From Caulobacter sp. (GTDB taxonomy: Bacteria > Pseudomonadota > Alphaproteobacteria > Caulobacterales > Caulobacteraceae), in NCBI GenBank assembly GCA_014378155.1, contig JACMOF010000591.1, positions 1 through 12,486 on the forward strand: a stretch of 12,486 bases of DNA, in the 5' to 3' direction. The position numbers and the translations under genes were made by a program. Below, piece after piece: positions 1 through 7,600 of the stretch; within the stretch, counting starts at the first letter, position 1; the number at the start of each line of letters is the position of its first letter. The notes beneath the pieces are model-generated. The model was given only the letters and a program-made list of their open reading frames with translations. It did no database searches and was not told the origin of the DNA.

Positions 1-428
1 AAGCTCGGGAGGCCCTACGGGACGGCAATGTAGGCGAGGCCGTTCGCGAAGGATTTGAGGCGATTGGCGAAAGTTTCAAGGGAACCCTCCACTACGATTT
101 CGAAGGCCGATCCGGACAGGCGCAGGTGGTGTATGTTCGATGTCCACTAGCGCCGCTGGGCCGGAAACCCAACGGCGTGGCCTTCCACGTTGCAGCGATC
201 ACTCGTGAGGGGGCTCTTGACGCCCTGATGTTGGCGCTACGAAAAATTATTCCGGGCGCTGCAGAAGATCAAATGATCGGCAGCGCCAGTGTAATGCACG
301 TGGAAGTGCGGTCGGACGAACCCATGCCAGCGGTTCTCGACGGCGAAACCGTCGACCTGGGCAAGGTGGCCACGATCCATTTCGTGCAGGCAGCTTTCAA
401 CGCTCTGGTCCCACGGCATACTGCCTGA
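1..428 (+). CDS. Diacylglycerol kinase/YegS-type lipid kinase, C-terminal part (5' end outside window)
   Basis: The frame is open from the left edge (first full codon at base 3) to a TGA at 426-428, so about 141 C-terminal residues are visible and the true start lies upstream. The GTG at 126 is internal and is not the start. Enzymes of this family use ATP to phosphorylate diacylglycerol or related lipids at the inner membrane. The visible part resembles the C-terminal beta-sandwich half of the family: a helical stretch (AREALRDGNVGEAV) is followed by beta-rich sequence, then the LDGE motif and a closing hydrophobic strand ending FNALVP. In this family the glutamate-containing DGE near the C-terminus and the final '..vlvP' strand are common. 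The nucleotide-binding GGDGT region would be outside the window, so catalytic competence cannot be judged. It converges on the cytochrome gene across only 24 bases. The assignment is by family resemblance, with moderate confidence. Confidence 0.6.
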   Translation, partial: AREALRDGNVGEAVREGFEAIGESFKGTLHYDFEGRSGQAQVVYVRCPLAPLGRKPNGVAFHVAAITREGALDALMLALRKIIPGAAEDQMIGSASVMHVEVRSDEPMPAVLDGETVDLGKVATIHFVQAAFNALVPRHTA

Positions 429-452
429 TCGGCGACACGGCGTGCGCGGGCA

Positions 453-815
453 CTAATTTAGTAACGATGCCGAGACCCGCGCCGGGGCAGGGCTCTTCAA
501 GCTGAGAATGTAGGCGATGACGTTCTCGCGATCACCTTTGCGCAGGACAAGATTTGGCATTGTCCGGTGCGACGTCTGGAGCGCCGCCCTCAAGGCGATG
601 GCGGTCATTCCGGGCGTCTGCGCCAAGCGCGCAAACGCTGGCGCTTTCACGTTGGGCGATGCGGCGTTGCCGGCACGGATCGCGTGGCAGCTTGAGCAGG
701 ATTTCCGGGCGATAGTCTCCCCTTTTTGGGGGTTCCCTGGCTCACGGGCGGAAGCGCCGGCGGGCGCCATCAGGAGAATGACCGCAGCCGCGGCTACGCC
801 AAGTTTCCAATTCAT
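453..815 (-). CDS. Small periplasmic class I cytochrome c
   Basis: A 120-residue protein that should carry one covalently bound haem c and transfer electrons in the periplasm; its partner is unknown. Residues 1-23 form a Sec signal peptide (Lys4, hydrophobic core AAAAVILLMA, probable cleavage after ASA). The haem-binding motif is C40-S-S-C43-H44, and Met86 in the 'TMPNL' segment is the likely distal ligand. The terminal helix 'ENVIAYILSL' is typical of class I cytochromes. I chose the ATG at 815 over the ATG at 845 because it puts the signal peptide at the N-terminus and has GGAG (rc of 823-826) seven bases upstream. It lies downstream of two small minus-strand ORFs and of the FNR/FixK-like box at 1265-1278, so it could belong to a low-oxygen-responsive unit; that link is inference. 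The fold call is firm; the physiological role is not. Confidence 0.85.
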   Translation of the reverse strand: MNWKLGVAAAAVILLMAPAGASAREPGNPQKGETIARKSCSSCHAIRAGNAASPNVKAPAFARLAQTPGMTAIALRAALQTSHRTMPNLVLRKGDRENVIAYILSLKSPAPARVSASLLN

Positions 816-879
816 AGTCTCACTCCAGTCCCGCTTCCGCGCCACATCTCCTGGCGTCGTAAGAATCTAAAGCTTGTCG

Positions 880-1011
880 TCAGGGCTGCTCAGCTATTGG
901 CGTGATCGGTGTGATTTCATCGATAAGGCGCTTCGCGACCTCGCCGTGGTAGTAATTACGCAACTCCCAAGCCTTCGCCGCGCGCCAACAACGATCAGCC
1001 ACCGCTTGCAT
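880..1011 (-). CDS. Possible 43-residue ORF overlapping the end of the CsbD-like ORF
   Basis: The ATG (bases 1011-1009) overlaps the TAA of the preceding minus-strand ORF as TAATG. The frame runs to a TGA at 882-880, giving 43 residues that begin MQAVADRCWRAAKAWELRNY. The same frame stays open upstream of this ATG (codons for WAEAV precede it), so it may be the continuation of the upstream ORF after a frameshift rather than a separate gene. The overlap would also allow translational coupling. I recognise no family: the N-terminal half could be an amphipathic helix, and there is no signal peptide or membrane segment. It ends 64 bases before the cytochrome start. It may simply be non-coding. 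Confidence 0.22.
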   Translation of the reverse strand: MQAVADRCWRAAKAWELRNYYHGEVAKRLIDEITPITPIAEQP

Positions 1012-1247
1012 TACCGCTTCAGCCCATCGCCGATTTTGTCCTGTGCCTTGCCGACGATATTCTGCGCAGATCCAACCGCCTTCTCAACTGCGCCTTCCGT
1101 CGACCGCCAGAGCCGGTCCCGACGCTTCGGTCGTGCCGCCAAACGGTCGCCTCCATGGTCTCTGTCGCTCAGGTAGGAAACTTGGAGCGACACGCACCCT
1201 CTGATCGCCGCGGACGCAGGCAAATCCGCCCGCAGGTCGGGCGTCAC
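1011..1247 (-). pseudogene. Probable CsbD-like remnant
   Basis: The C-terminal part of this 78-codon ORF, 'EGAVEKAVGSAQNIVGKAQD' followed by KIGDGLKR, has the G-x-x-x-K/Q-x-x-x-G spacing and lysine-rich amphipathic helix of CsbD-family stress proteins. The first 50 residues (arginine-rich, no pattern) look nothing like that family, so the frame is probably intact only at its 3' end, either degraded or with a real start much later than the ATG at 1247. No convincing ribosome-binding site was found. A FixK-like box lies just upstream (1265-1278); if it acted in the usual class II position, transcription would begin inside the first codons of this ORF, again favouring a later start. CsbD proteins are small, abundant and stress-induced with unknown biochemistry. 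Alternatively this is chance coding in GC-rich DNA. Confidence 0.3.
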
Positions 1248-1250
1248 GTT

Positions 1251-1292
1251 TGGACTTAGTCCACTTGACGTGAATCAAGGCGGTCAACCGCC
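1251..1292. repeat. Three adjacent palindromes
   Basis: Three inverted repeats lie head to tail in 42 bases. First is TGGACTTAGTCCA (1251-1263, perfect about a central T). Second is CTTGA-N6-TCAAG (1264-1279), which contains the FixK-like box. Third is GGCGGT-CA-ACCGCC (1279-1292, 6-bp arms). None is followed by a T-run, so a terminator is unlikely; overlapping operator sites for dimeric regulators are more plausible. The middle palindrome is also listed as a separate operator. Confidence 0.6.
1265..1278. promoter_or_regulatory. FNR/FixK-like operator (TTGAC-GTGA-ATCAA)
   Basis: The 14-mer TTGACGTGAATCAA fits the alphaproteobacterial FixK/FNR pattern TTGA(T/C)-N4-(G/A)TCAA at every defined position. 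It lies between the minus-strand ORFs ending in the cytochrome c gene and the plus-strand DUF2188-like gene, a suitable place for a divergent control site for oxygen-responsive regulation. I could not see a clear -10 hexamer at the expected distance on either side. Only 14 bases are involved, so a chance match is possible. Confidence 0.38.
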
Positions 1293-1380
1293 TAGCTGCC
1301 CTCTTGGATTGTGATGTCCCGTCGCAGCCTTTGCACAGGCAGCGCGTTCACTACCTGGAAGCCGACCGAGGTGCTGCGCC

Positions 1381-1590
1381 ATGATCACGTTCAACGTCGT
1401 CAAAGAGAAACACGGATGGGCTGTCCGGTTGGGCGAGGGCATGACCACGCCTTTCTGGTCAAAGGACCTGGCCGTCCGGGAGGCCAAGTGCCTCGCCGAC
1501 GCGATCGGTGGTCATGGCGAGCACACCGAAGTCGTCGTCGAGTGCATTGATCCCGATGAGCCGCGCAGGTGGGGCGCGGGATTGAGCTAG
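1381..1590 (+). CDS. Small DUF2188-like protein
   Basis: A 69-residue cytosolic protein starting MITFNVVKEKHGWAVRLGEG, with GAGG nine bases upstream of the ATG. It shows the pattern of the short DUF2188 family: an N-terminal beta-strand, a G-W-A-V core (about residues 12-15), then a helix with 'DLAVREAKCLADAIGGHGE' resembling the family's 'eAv..A..la' helix, and a final strand (EVVVECIDPD). No enzyme activity is known for the family; members occur as small stress-associated proteins. There is no signal peptide or membrane segment. The gene ends 86 bases before the glucan synthase start on the same strand with no visible terminator between, so the two may be co-transcribed. Confidence 0.6.
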   Translation: MITFNVVKEKHGWAVRLGEGMTTPFWSKDLAVREAKCLADAIGGHGEHTEVVVECIDPDEPRRWGAGLS

Positions 1591-1676
1591 GCCGTTCGAA
1601 GTGAGCTGCGCCGCGGTCGCCGGTTGAGACCGTAGTGCATGATCGACGTCTAGGCCGGTGAAGGGCCCGCAATACA

Positions 1677-4600
1677 ATGCGTTTTGAGACAAATGCGTCC
1701 TCGCGCGAGCACCAACTCCGTCGCGGGTCGGATTTGATCGCGCCGCTACGCGGTTTGCTCGCGAGCGCGCGACAGAGACCACCGTGGGACGACGGCGCAC
1801 CCATCCGGGCCGAGCTCTTCAGCGTCGATCGGCTTGAGGAACACGCGAGAAGTCTCGCGACCGCACAGGCGGTCACGCCCCGCGAGGCTAAGGGCGCTTC
1901 GCTCGCGAAGCGGCTCGCCGAAGACGAGGCTGTCCTGTTGTCGGCCTACCGTGACGTCGCCGACGCAGTCGACGCGGGCGCCGCCATCACCCCGGCAGCT
2001 GAGTGGCTGATCGACAATTTCCATCTCGTCGAAAAACAGATTCGCGAAGTCCGAGGCGATCTGCCGCCGGGCTATTATCGACAGCTGCCCAAACTCGCGG
2101 GGGGTCCCTTGTCGGGATATCCGCGGGTGTTTGGAGTGGCTTGGGCGTTCGTGGCCCATACCGACAGTCTCTTCGATCCAGAAATCCTGCGTCGCTACCT
2201 CCGCGCGTATCAGGAGGTCCAGCCGCTGACCATCGGCGAGTTGTGGGCCGTCGCCATCACGCTCCGAATTGTCCTGGTAGAAAACCTCAGCCGGATCGCC
2301 AAACGGGTCATGGACAGCCGCGCCGGTCGCCGCGCCGCGGACGCTCTGGCCGACCGGTTGCTGGGAGTGGGCGGCCGCGAGCCCGAACCGGCTGCTGCTG
2401 TGCTTCCGCTGCATCCCAAAGCACCCTTTCCAGACGCTTTCCTGGTGCAACTGGTTCAGCGGCTGCGCGATCAGGATCCCAGAATCTCACCGGCGCTAGA
2501 GTGGCTCGACGACCAACTGGCGGAGGCGGGAACGACTGCTGACGCCGTCGTCCGCGACGAGCACCAGAGGCAGGTGTCCGGTAGCGTCTCTGTGCGCAAC
2601 ATTATCACCAGCATGCGTCTCATCTCTGATGTGGATTGGACGGAGCTGTTCGAACGCGTCAGCCTGGTCGACGACGTGTTCGAAGCCGGGAGCCCCTTTG
2701 GGGACATGGATTTCCCGACACGCAATCTCTACCGGAGCGCCGTCGAACACCTCGCGCGCAGCTCCGATCTCACCGAGCTTGAGGTCGCGCATGGGGCCGT
2801 GGCGGCTGCATCTCGGGCGCCCAAGACGGACCACGCGGTGGGCGATGCCCGGACGGCAGATCCGGGTTACTATTTGATCGCCGGCGGCCGGCCTGGGTTC
2901 GAAGCGGCGATCGGCTTTCGACCACCTGTCCATTCCTGGCCTGGAAGAATCTATCGCGCGTTGGGGATCGGCGGCTATGTCGCCGCGGGCGCCGCAGTCG
3001 CGGCCGCCCTTCTGGCTATTCCGCTCACCATTGCCGCCGCGGGCGGTCTAAGCGCGATTTGGCTTCTCGTCCTTGCAGTTGTGGGACTGATCCCGGCGGT
3101 GGACGTCGCTGTCGCCATCGTGAACCAACTGGTGACTCAAGGGTTTCGCGCGACCCTCCTACCGGCGATGGCGCTGCGCAGCGGAATCAGCGGGGATCTC
3201 CGCACGCTGGTGGCCGTGCCAACTCTCCTGACCTCCGTCGCGGAAATCGGGGAATTGGTCGCCCGGCTGGAGGTCCACTATCTGGCAAGCCCCCCGGGTG
3301 ACCTCCACTTCGCACTGCTGTCGGACTGGGCCGACGCGACCAGCGAGCACGTAGACGGCGATGGAGAACTCCTGGCGGCGGCTCAGGAGGGTGTCGCCCG
3401 CCTGAATCGGCGCTACGGGCCAGCTGCGGGCGGTGAACGCTTCCTCCTGCTGCACCGGCGGCGGGTCTGGAACGAAGGCGAAGGGCGCTGGATCGGATGG
3501 GAGCGTAAGCGCGGAAAACTCTGTGAGCTCAATAGGCTCCTTCGCGGCGCTTCGGACACGACATTCCTCTTGCCGCCTGCCGTGCCATCAACGGTCCGCT
3601 TCGTCATCACGCTCGACTCGGACACACGTCTCCCGCGCGAGACCGTCGGGCGCCTTATCGGCAAGATGGCTCATCCGCTCAATCGACCGCGTTTCGACGC
3701 TGAGTTGGCGCGAGTCGTCGAAGGCTACGCCGTGTTGCAGCCGAGGGTGACACCAGCACTGCCGGTGGGACGGGAGGGCTCGCTGTTCCTTCGTGTCTTC
3801 TCGAGCGCTTCCGGCATCGATCCGTACGCCGCGGCGGTCTCCGACGTGTACCAGGACCTGTTCGGCGAAGGGTCCTACACGGGCAAGGGCATCTACGATG
3901 TGGATGCCTTTGAGGCGGCGCTTGCTGGCCGTGTTCCCGAATCCAGCCTCCTCAGCCACGACCTGTTCGAGGGGATTTTCGCCCGCGCGGGGCTCGCTTC
4001 GGACGTGGAGGTCGTGGAGGAGTTTCCCGCCCGCTATGAGGTTGCGGCCCAGCGTCACCATCGCTGGGTCCGTGGCGATTGGCAGCTTCTGCCATGGATC
4101 GTCGGGCGCGGGCCGAGGGGGGCCTCCCATCGATCGCGACGCGGCGTTCCCGCCATCGGCCGCTGGAAGATGCTCGACAATGTCCGACGTTCGCTCTCCG
4201 CGCCGTCGATCGTAGCGGCGCTTGTCGTTGGCTGGGCCCTTCCCATCGACGCCGCCGTCACTTGGACGGTCTTCATTCTGTCAACGATGGCGCTACCGCC
4301 TCTGATCCCGGTGATTACGCGGCTCGGCCCACGCCGGCCCGGCGTGGCGTTTCTCAACAACCTGCGAGCCTTGGGGGCGGAGCTGCGTCTCGCGGTGGTC
4401 CAACTCGGCTTGATGATTGTCTTTCTGGCGGACCAAGCCTGGTTGATGGGAGACGCCATCGTCCGCACCCTGATCCGCCTCACGGTGACCCACCGCCACC
4501 TGATGGAATGGGTTCCGGCGGCCCAGGCAGCGTCCGGTTCCAGTCTGGGGGTGCGCGGCTCCTACAAGCGGATGGGCGGCGCATTGCTGATCGCCACCGC

Positions 4601-7600
4601 GGCGATCAGCGTGGCCTTGATCTGGGGCCACAACACCTGGCCCCTCGCCTCGGCGTTTGCGCTCGCCTGGTTCGCCTCTCCGGCGGTGGCGTTTTGGGCG
4701 AGCCTCTCGCCGCGAGTGTTGGGCCGGCGTCCGTTGGCCGAGGCGGACGCCCGGTCTTTGCGACTGATCGCCAGACGGACATGGCGCTTCTTCGAGGACT
4801 TCGTCACGCCCGCCGAAAATGCCTTGCCGCCAGACAACTTCCAGGAATCGCCGGAGCCTGTGGTGGCCCACAGGACCTCACCAACCAATATCGGCCTTTA
4901 CCTGTTGTCGGTCGCTAGCGCGCGGGACTTCGCCTGGATCGGAACCGTCGAGGCCGTAGATCGGCTGGAAGCGACCCTGGCCACCATGGCTCGCATGGCT
5001 AAGCATCGCGGTCACCTGTACAATTGGTATGATACGCGTGACTTGCGTCCGCTCGATCCGCAGTACGTATCCTCGGTCGATAGCGGCAATCTGGCCGGAC
5101 ATCTGATCGCTTTGGCCAACGCCTGCGGTCAATGGCGAGGGGACACGTTACCAGAACAGCGGCGGTTCCAAGGTGTCGCCGACGCTCTAGATTTGGTCCG
5201 GGACGAGGCACGTCGATTGCGCGATCTGCGCGATCTGCGCAAATCGCAAGACGTGTCGTGGCGGAGGCTAGGCGAAGAGATCGAACGTCTCGCGGGCGGT
5301 CTGCTTGAAGCAACCGCGCTCGGCGGCACGGTTGAAGGGCGTGTTGAGAAATTCTCGGAGCAGGCTGCGATCCTGGGGGACGCGGTTCGTGAAATTGTCC
5401 TTGAAGAACACGACGACGCTGGCGCGGATCTGCAGTTCTGGGCGGACGCCGTAGGCGCCTGCATTGAAAGTCATGGGCGTGATCGCCGGGCGCCTTTGGC
5501 CGCTCCGCTTGTAGCAAGACTTCAGGCGCTTGAAGATGCCGCGCGGTCGATGGCGATGGCGATGGAATTTGGCTTTCTGATCGACCCCGACCGCCTTCTG
5601 CTATCGATTGGGTATCTGCCGTCCGAGGGCGCGCTAGATCCGAGCTGTTACGACCTCCTTGCTTCTGAGGCTCGGCTGGCAAGCTTCATGGCGATCGCTA
5701 AGGGCGACGCGCCCGCCCGCCACTGGTTTCGCCTGGGCCGCGCTGTGACGCCGGTGGCCAATGGCGCGGCGCTGATCTCGTGGTCCGGATCGATGTTCGA
5801 GTACCTGATGCCGTCCATCGTCATGCGGGCGCCGGCGGACAGCCTTGTCGAACAGACCAATCGGCTCGTCGTCCGCCGTCAGATTGACTACGCGGCGACA
5901 CGGGGGACCCCGTGGGGCGTATCGGAATCTGCCTACAATGCGCGCGACCTCGACTTGACCTATCAGTATTCCAACTTCGGCGTGCCTGGCCTCGGCCTAA
6001 AACGCGGGCTCGCCGACAACGCCGTCGTTGCGCCTTACGCCACCGCCCTTGCTTGCATGATCGATCCTCAGGCGGCAGCGCGCAACTTCGAGCACCTCGA
6101 AGCTCTCGGCGCGCGCGGTCGCTATGGATTCGTCGAAGCGCTGGACTTTACCCCGGCCCGGATCCCGGACGGCGGGACTGTCGCCTTAGTGAGCGCTTTC
6201 ATGGCGCACCACCAGGGTATGACGATCACTGCGATCGCCGATACCCTGCTGGATGGCTTGATGCGCAGCCGCTTCCACGCAGAGCGCATGGTGCAGGCGA
6301 CGGAGCTCCTTCTGCAGGAGCGGGCGCCTCGCGAGGTTACCGCGACGCCGCCGTTGGTTTCCGAGACCACCTCTGAAGCGAAGGTCCGCGAGATTGAAGG
6401 GCCTGCTGCTTGGCGCAACACCAGCCCGCATAGCGCCACCCCCGCCACGCAGTTGCTGTCAAACGGCCGCTACGCGGTCATGCTGACGGCCGCGGGATCT
6501 GGCTACAGCGCCTGGGGGGATCTAATGGTGACCCGCTGGCGAGAGGACGCCACCAGCGATGACTGGGGCTCGTACGTCTTTCTGAAAGACGTCGCCAACG
6601 GGGACGTCTGGACGGCGGCGTACCAGTCGATCGGGAGCGAGCCGGAGGCTTACGAGGTCACGTTCAACGAAGATCGGGCCGAGTTTGCCCGCCGAGACGG
6701 GGCATTCGCGACCAATCTCCAGGTGCTTGTCTCTGCGGAAGACGACGCAGAGGTGCGCCGCGTGACGATCTCAAACCTCAGCGATAGCGCCCGCGAAGTC
6801 GAGGTCACATCCTACGCCGAACTGGTTCTGGCGCCCCAGGCCTCTGACGTGGCGCACCCGGCCTTCTCCAAGCTGTTCATCGAGACCGAGCACCTCGCCG
6901 GACTGGGCGCCATTCTCGCTACGCGGCGGCAGCGGTCACCGACGGAGCCTCAGGTCTGGGCAGCGCACTTGGCGGTTGTCGATGGCGAGGCCGTGGGCAA
7001 ACGTGAGTTTGAGACAGACCGAGCGCGATTCCTCGGTCGTGGCGGCAGCATTCGTGCGCCCGGCGCTATCATGAGCGGCCGGCCGCTTTCAGGCGCCACC
7101 GGCGCGGTGCTCGATCCAATCTTCGCACTGCGCCGGCGTGTACGGATTGCGCCCGGGGCGACAGTTCGCATTGATTTCTGGACGATGGTCGCCTCGTCCC
7201 GCGAAGCGGCGCTAGATCTGGTCGACAAGCACCATGACGTGGGCGCGTTCCAGCGCACGGCGGTTCTGGCCTGGACCCAGGCCCAAGTGCAATTACACCA
7301 CCTTGGCATCAATCGAAACGAAGCGGGCCAGTACCAGCGTCTTGCCGGTCACATGCTCTACGCCGCGCCGATGCTGCGTCCGCCATCTCAGACCATCGGC
7401 AGCGGGAGTGGCGGTCAGCCGGGTCTGTGGTCTCTGGGGATTTCCGGCGACTTGCCGATCATTTTAGTCCGGATCGATGACGTCCATCAGTTGGGTCTCG
7501 TGAAGGAGGCGCTTCAGGCCGTCGAGTATTGGCGGATGAAGCAACTCGCGGTCGATCTAGTGATCCTCAACGAGCGCGCTTCATCCTATGTACAAGAACT

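Noticed and set aside
429..452. Rho-independent terminator between the convergent kinase and cytochrome genes
   Set aside because: Only a 4-bp stem (GTGC-GCGG-GCAC) is present and there is no T-run on either strand.
874..1176. Plus-strand frame of 100 codons over the CsbD-like region
   Set aside because: The translation is serine- and arginine-rich with no family resemblance and no ribosome-binding site; the minus strand has the only recognisable peptide pattern.
1290..1380. EcfG-type general stress promoter (GGAAC-N16/17-CGTT) upstream of the DUF2188-like gene
   Set aside because: The gene family made this worth looking for, but no matching pair of elements was found in this stretch.
1746..2450. 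Open frame of 234 codons antisense to the start of the glucan synthase
   Set aside because: It lies wholly opposite a well-supported coding frame in GC-rich DNA, where long antisense frames are common, and its translation shows no recognisable domain.
4055..4918. Several 100-280 codon frames on both strands over the transmembrane part of the synthase
   Set aside because: Their translations are arginine- and proline-rich without domain features, as expected of shadow frames of a high-GC gene.
5215..5240. Short tandem repeat encoding RDLRDLR in the synthase
   Set aside because: Only about two copies, in frame, within a polar helical stretch; no sign of a functional repeat array.
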